A stretch of 62,500 bases of DNA from Anaerostipes caccae L1-92 (GCF_014467075.1 NZ_AP023027.1:20001-82500), one strand, 5' to 3'. Numbered from the stretch's first letter, positions 24,859-33,602 are shown. Made by a program: numbers and translations. The notes: generated by a model not told the origin, from the sequence alone.

Positions 24859-26198
24859 AGAGACAGAATCCAGTAGCCGAAGTTTCCTGTCTTTTGACAG
24901 GATTCCGGCACGGTTAAGAAATCCCTGAATCCGAAAAGTTTTGCAATGAAATTTTTTTCATTGTCAAAAACACCCGGAACTCCCAGATAGATTCTGTTTG
25001 TCTGTCTGTGCTGACATAACATCAGGTGTCCGTAATTTCCGTAGTTCAGCAGCAGAAACCCGTTGGTTTTCATGTTTTCCGGCACATGAGGAATATTTTG
25101 AAGATCCTCTACTTTGATTTTGATGCTAGGATCCAGCATATAAGAAGGAGGTAAGGGCAAGGTGGGATACTCCTTCCAGTCAAAGAGACTGGGTGTGTTC
25201 GGCACTCCCTGTTCTTTGGCTTTCTTTTCCAATTGGAGGGCTTCAATATATTCTGCCAGCTTTGAATCAGGATCAGCAATACGTTCTTCATGCTGTCCGG
25301 CAGCTTTTTCTTCTGGAGGTTCTTCTTCGGAGGTATCCTCTTCGGTCAGTGATTCTGCGCTCATAGGTTCAGACTCCGGAATTTCCGGTTCTACATAGAC
25401 ACGGGGAGGCAGACCTGCCGGTTCGGGCGCCGGTTCCGGCACCGTGGATTTTGTGTCAGGGGTCCCGGCAGGAATCGGAATTTCCTGCGGAAGTTCGTCA
25501 AAAGGATCCTTTATAGGAGGAGGATCAGGAGCGCCGGACGGCGGTTCTTCTTCATCTTCCTCTGGTACTTCTTCGTCTGATGGAGAAGGATTCTGTACAG
25601 GGCGGGACTCAGGCATACTATCTTCCTGGGCAGGTTCTGACGGTTCTGTATCCGCCGGTGCGGAGCCGGAAAGGCTTTCTCCCTGAGCAGGTTCCGGCGG
25701 TTCCTGGGTTTCAGGAACAGGGACTTCTGTCCGGTCAGTTTCTTGAGACTCCCTGGTCACTTCTCTCTGAACAGCATCAGATTTCCTGACTTCTTCTGTC
25801 CGGTCAGCCTCGGGATTTTTGGCCATGTCTTCTGTCGGCAGGAAATTTCGTATCGTGATCGGTTTGTCATTCCACTCTGATCCAAAGAAATGGCTGTTGG
25901 AGTGATAGATCAAAAATCCGTCTACCTGGTCCAGATCTACAACCAGAGGGTAAGTATTCTTAAACTCAATGATAGTGTCATTGCGCTGGAAGGAATCTAA
26001 TAAAATGCCTTCCATGGTTCCGTGGCGGAACCGGTAAAAATAGATTTTGTACGTTAAGGCCTCGTCATTTGTTTTGACATGGAAGTATAAGCGAAGCTGT
26101 TTTTGACGCTTCTCAATTTTGGCGAATCCTGCATTTTCGCCTTTCATGCCATTGCTGTATTCGTATAGATATGAAACGATTCGTTGATATTCAGCCAA
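24855..26198 (-). CDS. Uncharacterised protein with Pro/Glu-rich linker (DUF6128-like)
   Basis: A 447-residue protein in three parts: an N-terminal globular region (about 1-125) rich in aromatic residues, a long low-complexity acidic/proline-rich linker (about 135-310, many 'EP', 'PEP', 'EEE' runs), and a conserved C-terminal region (about 325-447) ending 'GNFGYWILSL'. The end resembles a family I recall as DUF6128 in Lachnospiraceae; I could not check this. No signal peptide or membrane helix. The best start is the TTG at 26198 with GAGAG upstream, because further extension would run through the tadA promoter and start. It is transcribed divergently from tadA and convergently with rsmA. Confidence 0.7.
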   Translation of the reverse strand: MAEYQRIVSYLYEYSNGMKGENAGFAKIEKRQKQLRLYFHVKTNDEALTYKIYFYRFRHGTMEGILLDSFQRNDTIIEFKNTYPLVVDLDQVDGFLIYHSNSHFFGSEWNDKPITIRNFLPTEDMAKNPEADRTEEVRKSDAVQREVTRESQETDRTEVPVPETQEPPEPAQGESLSGSAPADTEPSEPAQEDSMPESRPVQNPSPSDEEVPEEDEEEPPSGAPDPPPIKDPFDELPQEIPIPAGTPDTKSTVPEPAPEPAGLPPRVYVEPEIPESEPMSAESLTEEDTSEEEPPEEKAAGQHEERIADPDSKLAEYIEALQLEKKAKEQGVPNTPSLFDWKEYPTLPLPPSYMLDPSIKIKVEDLQNIPHVPENMKTNGFLLLNYGNYGHLMLCQHRQTNRIYLGVPGVFDNEKNFIAKLFGFRDFLTVPESCQKTGNFGYWILSL

Positions 26199-26264
26199 TG
26201 TGATACTCTCTTTTTGATTTATTCTATGAGGAGGGACTAAAAAATATGACCGGAGGAAGACAGA

Positions 26265-26723
26265 ATGAATGAAAATGAAAAATTTATGAAAGAAGCCATA
26301 AAACAGGCAAAGAAAGCGGCAGCTATAGGGGACGTGCCCATCGGCTGTGTCATAGTATTGGACGGAAAAATCATAGCAAGGGCTTACAATCAAAGAAATA
26401 AGAGAAAGACAACACTGGCCCATGCGGAATTACTGGCGATTGAGAAAGCCAGTAAAAAGACAGGGGACTGGCGGCTTGAAGAATGTACGATGTATATCAC
26501 TCTGGAGCCGTGCCAGATGTGTGCGGGGGCTATAGTCCAGGCGAGAATACCCAAGGTTGTTATCGGGGCGATGAACCCTAAAGCGGGATGTGCAGGCTCC
26601 ATTCTCAATATCCTTCAGAGGGAAGAATTCAACCATCAGGCAGAGATTGAATCGGGAGTCCTCAGAGAAGAATGCAGCCATATGATGAGCGATTTTTTCC
26701 GGCAGCTGAGAAAAAAGGGTTGA
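26265..26723 (+). CDS. tadA: tRNA-specific adenosine deaminase
   Basis: A 152-residue zinc enzyme that converts A34 of tRNA-Arg(ACG) to inosine. The cytidine-deaminase-fold signature is complete: His53 and Glu55 in 'AHAELLAI' and Cys83/Cys86 in 'EPCQMCAGA'. The C-terminal helix is typical. RBS CGGAGGAAG. The stop codon TGA (26721-26723) is the first triplet of a large hairpin repeat. Confidence 0.94.
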   Translation: MNENEKFMKEAIKQAKKAAAIGDVPIGCVIVLDGKIIARAYNQRNKRKTTLAHAELLAIEKASKKTGDWRLEECTMYITLEPCQMCAGAIVQARIPKVVIGAMNPKAGCAGSILNILQREEFNHQAEIESGVLREECSHMMSDFFRQLRKKG

Positions 26724-26942
26724 CATTTTGACCAGTTTTCCGGCTTGCTGTCTCAGAGATGTAAGATTTTCTAACCTTCAGCAAAGTCTCTCCGGCGGCC
26801 CGTTCGGAACTCGCTGACGCTCAGACAGCCTCACTGTGCTCTGCACACCGCCTCCGAGCCTTTGCTGAAAGAAGAAAAACTAACATCTCTTCGAATGCAA
26901 GGCCTCCAAACTGGTCAAAATGGACGTAATATCTGCTGGAGC
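26721..26942 (+). repeat. Post-stop hairpin repeat, copy 2 (long form)
   Basis: The element begins with the tadA stop codon in TGACATTTT. It folds as a long imperfect hairpin. The outer arms pair CATTTTGACCAGTTT (26724) with AAACTGGTCAAAATG (ending at 26922). A middle arm pairs around 26756-26786 with 26868-26890. The loop region contains GTTCGGAACTC and GCCTCACT. The tail is GGACGTAATATCTGCTGGAG. Arms differ completely from copies 1 and 3 yet still pair. Confidence 0.75.
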
Positions 26943-26960
26943 AGGCTGTTTAGAGACAAA

Positions 26961-27050
26961 AGGTGCTACCTGTGATAGTTTTTCTCTATTGTCGGAAGGA
27001 GGCCTTTCCAGAGCCGACTGGAGATAATGGAGAAAAACTCATAGGTATTT
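26961..27050 (-). repeat. Post-stop hairpin repeat, diverged copy 4
   Basis: On the minus strand, directly after the corA stop codon, GAGAAAAACTCATAGGT (27030-27046) pairs with ACCTGTGATAGTTTTTCTC (26968-26986), allowing a bulge. The loop reads GTCGGCTCTGGAAAGGCCTC, resembling the loop of the other copies. The conserved tail is not preserved. Confidence 0.55.
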
Positions 27051-27928
27051 TAAATCCATTTTTTCTTTTTAAAGAACCATAGTTCTGCCGTGAAGATCAA
27101 AACACAGATGCCGATCAGGATAAAATAGCTGTACGGGTAATGAAGCTCCGGCATATTTCTGAAATTCATTCCGTACCATCCGGTAATCAGGGAAAGAGGA
27201 AAAAAGATCGTGGTAACTACGGTCAGTATTTTCATAGTTTCATTCTGCTTAATGTCCACTTGAGACTGATACATTTCACGGATCTGCAGAGCATATTCCC
27301 GGAGAAACTGAGTGTAATTGAGAAGACGTTCCGCACGGTTGGTGAGCACGGAAAAATGCCGCACGTCTGTCTGGGAAAAGAAACCGGATGAGTTTTCTTC
27401 CAGTTCACTGCCAAAATCACTGAGCTGCTGGTAATAGGCATTCATGCGGAGAAGCTTTCTGCGCACACCAATCATGCGGTGATTTATTTTAATATCTTTT
27501 CCTGTGAGAATTTCATCCTCAATCTCGGCGAGACAGGTTTCATAATTCTGGAGCAGGAGCATATCATCTTTGATGAGAGCTTCCACGAGCAGGACAAGAA
27601 ACTGGGGGAGTGATGATGCGTCGGTTATGTGTCTCTCATTTATGATCAGCTCCAAATCATTTATATGTTCTTTATCTTCAATTAGTACCAAAAGGTCTTT
27701 GGAAAGATAATAAGACAGGCAGAATTCCTTCTCTGACGGATTCTTTTTTTCAGGGATTAAGAGCGTTCCTGAAATAAAATCTGAAAAAACATCGGCCTTA
27801 CAGCTGTTGATGCCATGATTCCTGACGGTGTCAAGAAATGGCTGATAAGAGCACAGGTCCGGATAATTTTGAAAATATTCTTCCGTTGTAAGCAGCTTTG
27901 CAGTGCCGTCATGCATTGGATAATTCAT
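27050..27928 (-). CDS. corA: CorA-family divalent cation (Mg2+) transporter
   Basis: A 292-residue member of the CorA superfamily, which forms pentameric Mg2+ (or Co2+/Ni2+) channels. There is a long cytoplasmic N-terminal domain with a helical stalk. Two C-terminal membrane helices follow (about 232-252 and 264-284), with the family signature 'YGMNF' at the end of the first. The short basic tail 'FFKKKKWI' is typical. The start is the ATG at 27928 with GGAAGGTGAG upstream; upstream in-frame codons lie in the divergent promoter region. Expressed divergently from the SRP RNA. Confidence 0.9.
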   Translation of the reverse strand: MNYPMHDGTAKLLTTEEYFQNYPDLCSYQPFLDTVRNHGINSCKADVFSDFISGTLLIPEKKNPSEKEFCLSYYLSKDLLVLIEDKEHINDLELIINERHITDASSLPQFLVLLVEALIKDDMLLLQNYETCLAEIEDEILTGKDIKINHRMIGVRRKLLRMNAYYQQLSDFGSELEENSSGFFSQTDVRHFSVLTNRAERLLNYTQFLREYALQIREMYQSQVDIKQNETMKILTVVTTIFFPLSLITGWYGMNFRNMPELHYPYSYFILIGICVLIFTAELWFFKKKKWI

Positions 27929-28000
27929 AGGCTCACCTTCCTTTATTCTATCAATTATAGTATTGAAAGGTAAAAAATAAAATAGAAAATAAAATAAAAG

Positions 28001-28030
28001 TTGACGAATGTGAACAATATTTAGTATAAT
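28001..28030 (+). promoter_or_regulatory. Promoter of the SRP RNA gene
   Basis: TTGACG (28001-28006), 18-base spacer, TATAAT (28025-28030), preceded by an AT-rich stretch that may act as an UP element. A 5' extension of about 30 bases would be trimmed from the transcript. Confidence 0.75.
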
Positions 28031-28070
28031 CAAATCTGCACACATAATATAATCTTAATACGTCAAAAAG

Positions 28071-28337
28071 CTTCCGTGCAGCCGGGGAGGCAGCGGTGCC
28101 CTGTATCTGCAATCCGCTAAAGCAGAGGTGATGGCCTGTTTCGGGCTTTTCCCTGTGGAGCTGCCCTTCATAAGTGGCGTTGATGTTTGGGTCTTACGCA
28201 ATGAGAATCTATGAACCGTGTCAGGTCGGGAACGAAGCAGCACTAAGTAGAACCTTTCATGTGCCGTAAGGGTGCCTGGGCTGAGTTAACTGTGGAGGTA
28301 ACGTCTGTGGAGAGAGTTCAACGCAGGCCGCACGGAT
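28071..28337 (+). ncRNA. ffs: Signal recognition particle RNA (large, Bacillus type)
   Basis: The conserved domain IV, which binds Ffh, is present as 'GTCAGGTCGGGAACGAAGCA' and following bases near 28223, with a GGAA tetraloop. The ends pair CCGTGC (28074) with GCACGG (28330), and the length of about 267 bases fits the Bacillus/clostridial form that also has the Alu domain. The exact 5' and 3' ends are estimates. Overlapping open frames on the other strand are not genes. Confidence 0.93.
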
Positions 28338-28362
28338 TTTAAAATAGAATATTTGAATTTAG

Positions 28363-28400
28363 AAACCGATTTTAAGGCACAGCTTTAGAATTGGTTTTTT
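28363..28400 (+). terminator. Terminator of the SRP RNA
   Basis: AAACCGATT (28363-28371) / AATTGGTTT (28389-28397) with a T run to 28400. The T run is also the start of the palindrome that follows. Confidence 0.8.
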
Positions 28401-28487
28401 ATTGCTTAGGAAAGACCTTGTCACGCTAATGCGTGAAAGTCTTTCCTAAGCAATAAAAAACGCTCCGCGGGATGTACACAGATGCGT
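28395..28487 (+). repeat. Palindrome-plus-tag repeat, copy 2 (fused to the SRP RNA terminator)
   Basis: A perfect 22-bp stem (28395-28416 with 28439-28460) encloses a second hairpin TCACGC-TAAT-GCGTGA. The tag CGCTCCGCGGG (28461-28471), one variable base and TGTACACAGATGCGT (28473-28487) follow, identical to the tag at 1506-1532. As in copy 1, the left arm starts in the terminator T run. The remaining bases to 28618 hold only a possible promoter (TATAAT near 28553). Confidence 0.78.
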
Positions 28488-28618
28488 TTATGCATAGAAC
28501 AATCGGCAGCAGACAAATCTGCCAGTATTTGTGCTATATGCATAGACTTCGATTTCCTATAATATATATGATAAGATAGCGGCTTATTATATATTTAGAT
28601 TGAAAAGAGGGAATCCAT

Positions 28619-30658
28619 TTGGATAAAAGAAGCAATCAAATATTAAATCAACTTTTGGCAGGGGGCAGACTGCAGCTGGCGGAAATTTCTGAAAAATATC
28701 AGATTTCTGAGCGGATTGTGCGCAAAAAGATCAGAGAGCTGAATGACGAATTAAATGAAAGCGGACTGCCTTCGGTCAGTATAAACGGAGAGGGAATTTT
28801 AAGGTTTGAGGTCAGGGAAGAAGGGCTTTTGGAACAGATTCAAACGTTTATTATGAACAATGATTTTTATACATATCACCTGTCCAAAAATGAACGAAAG
28901 ACAATCCTTGCGATGCTTCTTTTGAATCAAGAGAAGTATGTGACTGCAGCCTGGATTTCAGAGTATATCAGTACGAGCAGAAACACAGTGATCAGTGATC
29001 TGAATGACCTGAAAGACTGGTTTTTGAAACATAATATGAAGCTTGTCTCTCAGGTACAAAAAGGATATATAGTGGAAGCTTCAGAGGGAGATATACGTTC
29101 CGGTATGCTGAAGCTCCTTGAGCTGAATCTGGATGAAGAAAAATATGGCGCAATGGGTGCGTTCCACGTGTTCGGACATCTTCTCCTAAAAGAAATTCAA
29201 TATCAGGGACGGTATGAAACGATACAGAAGGTTTTAAGGGAAGAAGAATTGAGGCATGACTGCTTTCTTTCCGACTTCTCTTTTTCAGTGGCAGTCTATG
29301 AACTGCTGATTCTGGCTGAAAGGGTAAAAAAAGGAAAAACATTAGAACAGGAACGGCAGCCGGACTGGGAAAATGCATCCCTGAGCTCAAAATATCCGCT
29401 GAGCAGGGCTGTACTGGACCGTCTGGCAGAAGAATTTTCACTGGATATACCGGCAGCAGAAGCAGAAAATTTTGTATTCTGCCTCAGAAGAAAAAGCTAT
29501 CTGAAGAGCGGAACGAATAATGTGGACCAGCTGGTGATCCCTGTTTTGATCGGGGAGGTGATTTACCGCATCATCAGCAGGTTTCGGATTAATTTTTATC
29601 TGGATTTTGCACTTTACGATCTGCTGGTGGATCACATGAAATCTTCTGTCTATCGGATGTCTTCAGGGGAGGTTCTTGAAAATCCGTTTCGGGGAGAGAT
29701 TGAAAAGGGATATCCCGAAGTGTTCTGTACGGTGGAAGAATGCCTGAAACCATTGGAGGATTATCTTGGGGTGAAAGTTCCCAGAGACGAAGTTTCCTTT
29801 CTTGTCATGTATTTTGCCTCTATGCTGGAGCGGGACAAACTGGAGCGGATGAGGGAACGGAAAGTACCAGCAGTTCTCGTATGCGCCATGGGAAGGGGAA
29901 CCGTCCAGCTTATGCTGGCAAAACTAAAACAGCTGGAGGATGTACTTGAAATCACGGATGTGAGATCCTCACACGAACTGAAAGATATGGGCAATATAAA
30001 CGATCAGCTGGTGATTTCCACAGTGGCATTTCCCGATGGAGAGATAAAAAATATTCTCATGGTCAGTCCCCTGCTGGAACAGGAGGACATTTACAGAATC
30101 CGGAGAAAGGCGACTAAGTTAAGAGAAAACTGGTCCGGAGGCCAGACGGCAGAGACAGGAAAATTTCTCAAAAAACAAAAAAAGGCCGAGAGGAATTCCC
30201 TTGGAGCTATGCTCTCGGCAGACAGGATTGCGCTGAAGCAGGAAGCCCAAAGCTGGGAGGAGGGAGTCAGGGCAGCAGGCAGGCTTCTCTATGAATCCGG
30301 GGCAGTCACCTATGAGTATATAGAAGCTATGGTTGAAAATATTAAGGTCAACGGTTCCTATGTGGTGATTTATTCCGGTATCGCAGCCCCTCACGCTGAA
30401 CAGGAAAAAGGGGCCGTCAGAGAGGCGGCCAGTCTGGTGAGCCTGAAAAAACCGGTAGTATTCGGGAACAGTGAAAATGATCCGGTCAGTTATATTATAG
30501 GCCTGAGCATCTTAAACTCTAACAGCATTAACTGTGCAATCTATAATCTGGTGCGTCTGTTTTCACAGGAGGAGGCAAAAAGCCGAATTGAAGCCCAGCA
30601 GTCTCCGGAAGAGCTGCTTGAGACAATCCGGAGGCTGGAAAATGAATACTGCGGATAA
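28619..30658 (+). CDS. PRD-type transcriptional activator of the galactitol-type operon
   Basis: A 679-residue regulator of the BglG/LicR/MtlR superfamily with a full domain set: N-terminal HTH domains (about 1-165), two PRDs (about 175-400), an EIIB-like domain with Cys near residue 422 ('VLVCAMGRGTVQ'), and a C-terminal EIIA-like domain (about 530-675, His in 'AAPHAEQEKG'). PTS-dependent phosphorylation of these domains would set activity. The start is a TTG at 28619 after AGAGGG; no better start was seen. It is followed by its own terminator and then the PTS operon in the same direction, which it most likely activates. Confidence 0.87.
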   Translation: MDKRSNQILNQLLAGGRLQLAEISEKYQISERIVRKKIRELNDELNESGLPSVSINGEGILRFEVREEGLLEQIQTFIMNNDFYTYHLSKNERKTILAMLLLNQEKYVTAAWISEYISTSRNTVISDLNDLKDWFLKHNMKLVSQVQKGYIVEASEGDIRSGMLKLLELNLDEEKYGAMGAFHVFGHLLLKEIQYQGRYETIQKVLREEELRHDCFLSDFSFSVAVYELLILAERVKKGKTLEQERQPDWENASLSSKYPLSRAVLDRLAEEFSLDIPAAEAENFVFCLRRKSYLKSGTNNVDQLVIPVLIGEVIYRIISRFRINFYLDFALYDLLVDHMKSSVYRMSSGEVLENPFRGEIEKGYPEVFCTVEECLKPLEDYLGVKVPRDEVSFLVMYFASMLERDKLERMRERKVPAVLVCAMGRGTVQLMLAKLKQLEDVLEITDVRSSHELKDMGNINDQLVISTVAFPDGEIKNILMVSPLLEQEDIYRIRRKATKLRENWSGGQTAETGKFLKKQKKAERNSLGAMLSADRIALKQEAQSWEEGVRAAGRLLYESGAVTYEYIEAMVENIKVNGSYVVIYSGIAAPHAEQEKGAVREAASLVSLKKPVVFGNSENDPVSYIIGLSILNSNSINCAIYNLVRLFSQEEAKSRIEAQQSPEELLETIRRLENEYCG

Positions 30659-30664
30659 GATAAG

Positions 30665-30698
30665 GAGCAGAACCTTTTTATGGTTCTGTTCTTTTTTT
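30665..30698 (+). terminator. Terminator after the PRD activator gene
   Basis: GAGCAGAACC (30665-30674) / GGTTCTGTTC (30682-30691) stem with one G.U pair, then TTTTTTT (30692-30698). It separates the regulator from the PTS genes. Confidence 0.85.
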
Positions 30699-30853
30699 GC
30701 CAGTCAACAAGCTTATGCCAGGTTTATGTATTACGATTAGTACAATTTAGTGCTCGTTTCAACGACTTCTCTTGTCCTTTATAGGGTGTCTTCTGAGGCC
30801 TATAATGAACTTAACAAAAATACAGACCAATACACTTGAGATCGGAGGAAATC

Positions 30854-31327
30854 ATGATCTGGGAAAACTTAAAAGACACATTGGTACAGACAGATTTGAT
30901 GGCAGAAAATGAACAGGAGATATTTGAACAGTTAGGAGGTGTGTTAGTTTCAGAAGGTTGCTGTAAAGAAAGCTATGTGAGTGCATTAAGTGAAAGGGAA
31001 AAGGTTTATCCCACGGGAATCTTAGCAGGAGATATCGGTGTGGCAATACCGCACACAGATCCGTGTTATGTAGAAACAACCGGAATCGCCATTGGAGTGC
31101 TGAAAGAGCCGGTATCTTTTTTTCAGATGGGAACCAATCCAAAAGAAAATGTGAAAGTCCCGGTCAAGTTTGTCATGATGCTGGCAATCGCAGGAAAACA
31201 GCATTTGGAAGTGCTTCAGAGAGCCATTCTTTTAATTCAGGATGCAGAGGTTTTGAAAATGCTTGTAAACGCCGGGAATCCGGAGGAAATTATTCAAATC
31301 ATCAAAAATAAGGAGGATTCATTATGA
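30854..31327 (+). CDS. gatA: PTS enzyme IIA, galactitol class
   Basis: A 157-residue EIIA of the mannitol/fructose/galactitol fold. The phosphohistidine is His67 in 'GVAIPHTDP'. The ATG at 30854 follows GGAGG at seven bases. It overlaps gatB by four bases (ATGA), so synthesis of IIA and IIB is coupled. First gene of a six- or seven-gene catabolic operon. The preceding 150 bases hold no convincing consensus promoter (a TATAAT-like box near 30801 lacks a -35), which suits an activator-dependent promoter. Confidence 0.88.
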   Translation: MIWENLKDTLVQTDLMAENEQEIFEQLGGVLVSEGCCKESYVSALSEREKVYPTGILAGDIGVAIPHTDPCYVETTGIAIGVLKEPVSFFQMGTNPKENVKVPVKFVMMLAIAGKQHLEVLQRAILLIQDAEVLKMLVNAGNPEEIIQIIKNKEDSL

Positions 31328-31629
31328 GGACTTACAGAATTTTATCAGCATGCGGGACGGGAATCGCAACATCAACGGTGGCATCTGAGACGTGCAAACG
31401 GCTGCTGGCAGAGAGGGGAATACCCTCAGTGGAGATATCAGAATGCAAAGCACTTGAAGTCGTCGGGAGAGCAGAGATTTTTAATCCGGATGTGATCATC
31501 CACACCGCGGAAATTCCGGTAAACGAGTTAAAAGAGTATAAAACCTACCGGACGCTGGAATTTATCACCGGGTTCGGAGCGGAAGAGAAAGCTGATGAAA
31601 TCGCAGACTATTTGAAATCATTGGAGTAA
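31324..31629 (+). CDS. gatB: PTS enzyme IIB, galactitol class
   Basis: A 101-residue EIIB with phosphocysteine Cys10 in 'SACGTGIATST', the typical P-loop of the galactitol (GatB/SgcB) group. The size is as expected for a free-standing IIB. RBS AAGGAGG. It is encoded between IIA and IIC. Confidence 0.9.
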   Translation: MRTYRILSACGTGIATSTVASETCKRLLAERGIPSVEISECKALEVVGRAEIFNPDVIIHTAEIPVNELKEYKTYRTLEFITGFGAEEKADEIADYLKSLE

Positions 31630-31653
31630 AGGAAAAAGAAAGGGAGGAAAACT

Positions 31654-32913
31654 ATGAGTGTTTTACAGTACATCTTAGATTTAGGCTCATCTGTGGTTAT
31701 GCCGCTGATCATAACCATTCTCGGACTGATCCTGGGACAGAAATTTTCCAAGGCATTCCGGTCCGGCATGACCATAGGCATCGGATTTATTGGAATTAAC
31801 CTCGTCATTGGACTGATGGGGGACTTTGTAAGTCCCGCTGCGCAGGCAATGACACAGCGGTTCGGCATGAATTTATCGGTTATCGACGTAGGATGGCCGG
31901 TCAGCGCGTCCATTGCATTCGGCACACAGATTGTACCGTTTGTGTTCCTTATCTGTTTTGTCTTAAATATTATTATGCTTGCTACGAACACAACAAAGAC
32001 ACTGAACATTGATATTTGGAACTACTGGCACTTCATTTTAACCGGGGCACTGGTACAGTTTCTGACAGGAAGCATGATCGCGGGAGTTATAGCATCAGGC
32101 ATCACCTTTATCATCATTATGAAACTGGCAGATTACTCAGCACCAAGGGTGCAGGAATATTTCGGTCTTCCGGGAGTTTCCCTGCCACATACAGAGACCG
32201 TGAGCTGGGCGCCTATCTGTATCTTAATGGATAAAGTTTATGACAAAATACCGGGGATCAATAAGATCCACTTTGATGGAGAGACGATCCAGAAAAGATT
32301 TGGAATTATCGGAGAGCCGATGGTTTTAGGCCTGATTCTTGGGGCAGGTCTCGGAGCTCTGGCAGGATACGAGCCAAATAAGATTATAACCCTTGGAGTC
32401 AATATGGCTGCGGTTATGTTCATTCTGCCGAGAATGGTGAGGATTCTCATGGAAGGGCTTATGCCTTTAAGCGAAGACGCTAAGAAATTTCTGGCAAAAA
32501 AGTTTCCGGGAAAGGAAGTCAACATCGGAATGGATGCAGCCATTGCAACAGGATCTCCTATGGTAATCTCAGCCGCACTGATCATGATTCCGGTCACTCT
32601 TTTGCTGGCAGTCATCCTTCCGGGAAACAGGGTGCTGCCGCTGGTAGACCTTGCGACACTGCCGTTCTTTATGATATGGCCGGTCGTTGCATCCAAAGGA
32701 AACCTGTTCCGTTCACTAATCACAGGAACATTGATGATGATTGCAATCTTATACATTGCTACCAACTTAGCAGGAACTGCCACATTGATCGCACAGTCCA
32801 CAGACTTTACGTTCCCGGCAGGTGCAAAGGCGATTTCTTCCCTGGATACAGGAGCCCATTTAGTACCGTACATTATTTATAAAATCGCAGAATTTTTCCA
32901 GATGATTTTTTAA
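31654..32913 (+). CDS. gatC: PTS enzyme IIC, galactitol class
   Basis: A 419-residue integral membrane permease of the galactitol PTS IIC (PTS-EIIC_GatC) family with about nine to ten hydrophobic stretches. Family blocks include 'LDLGSSVVMPLIITILGLILG' near the N-terminus and 'GFIGINLVIGLM'. Slightly shorter than Escherichia coli GatC (about 450). The actual substrate is unknown: this family also handles other alditols and pentoses. RBS GGGAGG. Confidence 0.9.
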   Translation: MSVLQYILDLGSSVVMPLIITILGLILGQKFSKAFRSGMTIGIGFIGINLVIGLMGDFVSPAAQAMTQRFGMNLSVIDVGWPVSASIAFGTQIVPFVFLICFVLNIIMLATNTTKTLNIDIWNYWHFILTGALVQFLTGSMIAGVIASGITFIIIMKLADYSAPRVQEYFGLPGVSLPHTETVSWAPICILMDKVYDKIPGINKIHFDGETIQKRFGIIGEPMVLGLILGAGLGALAGYEPNKIITLGVNMAAVMFILPRMVRILMEGLMPLSEDAKKFLAKKFPGKEVNIGMDAAIATGSPMVISAALIMIPVTLLLAVILPGNRVLPLVDLATLPFFMIWPVVASKGNLFRSLITGTLMMIAILYIATNLAGTATLIAQSTDFTFPAGAKAISSLDTGAHLVPYIIYKIAEFFQMIF

Positions 32914-32935
32914 TCTTTTCACATAAGGAGGCTAT

Positions 32936-33583
32936 ATGTTATTAGAACAAGAAAGAACCAAGGTTATCGAGATCGCGTTAAAAATACAGAAGGAAAAGCT
33001 GATTCCTCTTACGTTTGGAAATTTCAGCCTGAGGGATCCGGAGACAGGGTATGTGTGCATCACCCCCAGTGGAATGCCCTATGAGACCCTTCATCCTTCT
33101 GACATAGTGGTTGTAAGTGTTGATAACCAGATTATCGAAGGGGAACGCCGTCCATCCATCGAAATGCCGCTTCACACTGCCATGTACCGCAGACGGCCGG
33201 ATGTGTTCGGTGTGGTCCACACCCACTCTACCTACTGTACGGCATGGGCCTGTGTGGACGGAGGAATGCCTTGCATCACCTCGGAGGCGGCAGGTCTGGT
33301 AGGCGGAAATATCCGCTGTGCCGCTTTTGTACCGCCTGGAAGCGATGAGCTGGCAGAAGTGACCTCAGAGGCAATCGGAGACGACAAAGCAGTGCTGATG
33401 GGAAATCACGGAGCAATCTGTATTGACGAGACAATCGACAAGGCATATAACGACGCGATTGTACTGGAAGAGAGCGCGAAGGTGGCATTTCTGTCTTATC
33501 AGATGGGAAATGTCAATACGCTGGAAGATCAGATGTGTAAATTTCTGAAAGAAGACACAGATCAAAACTATGGACAGAAATAA
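32936..33583 (+). CDS. Class II aldolase (fuculose-1-phosphate aldolase-like)
   Basis: A 215-residue zinc-dependent aldolase of the FucA/AraD family. Zinc ligands His95, His97 ('VVHTHSTYC') and His158 ('GNHGA') and the catalytic Glu76 ('PSIEMPLH') are all present, so it should be active. Family members cleave ketose-1-phosphates to DHAP plus an aldehyde, or epimerise ribulose-5-phosphate. The presence of dehydrogenases but no sugar kinase in the operon suggests that the PTS product is oxidised to a ketose-1-phosphate, which this enzyme splits. RBS AAGGAGG. Confidence 0.86.
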   Translation: MLLEQERTKVIEIALKIQKEKLIPLTFGNFSLRDPETGYVCITPSGMPYETLHPSDIVVVSVDNQIIEGERRPSIEMPLHTAMYRRRPDVFGVVHTHSTYCTAWACVDGGMPCITSEAAGLVGGNIRCAAFVPPGSDELAEVTSEAIGDDKAVLMGNHGAICIDETIDKAYNDAIVLEESAKVAFLSYQMGNVNTLEDQMCKFLKEDTDQNYGQK

Positions 33584-33602
33584 GAATTAGGAGGATGGTA
33601 AC

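Noticed and set aside
28055..28243. 62-codon minus-strand frame near 28.1 kb
   Set aside because: It overlaps the SRP RNA, whose conserved domain and terminator are clear.
30789..30806. Sigma-54-type promoter before the galactitol-type operon
   Set aside because: No GG-N10-GC pair with proper flanks was found; the PRD activator also lacks a sigma-54-interaction domain.
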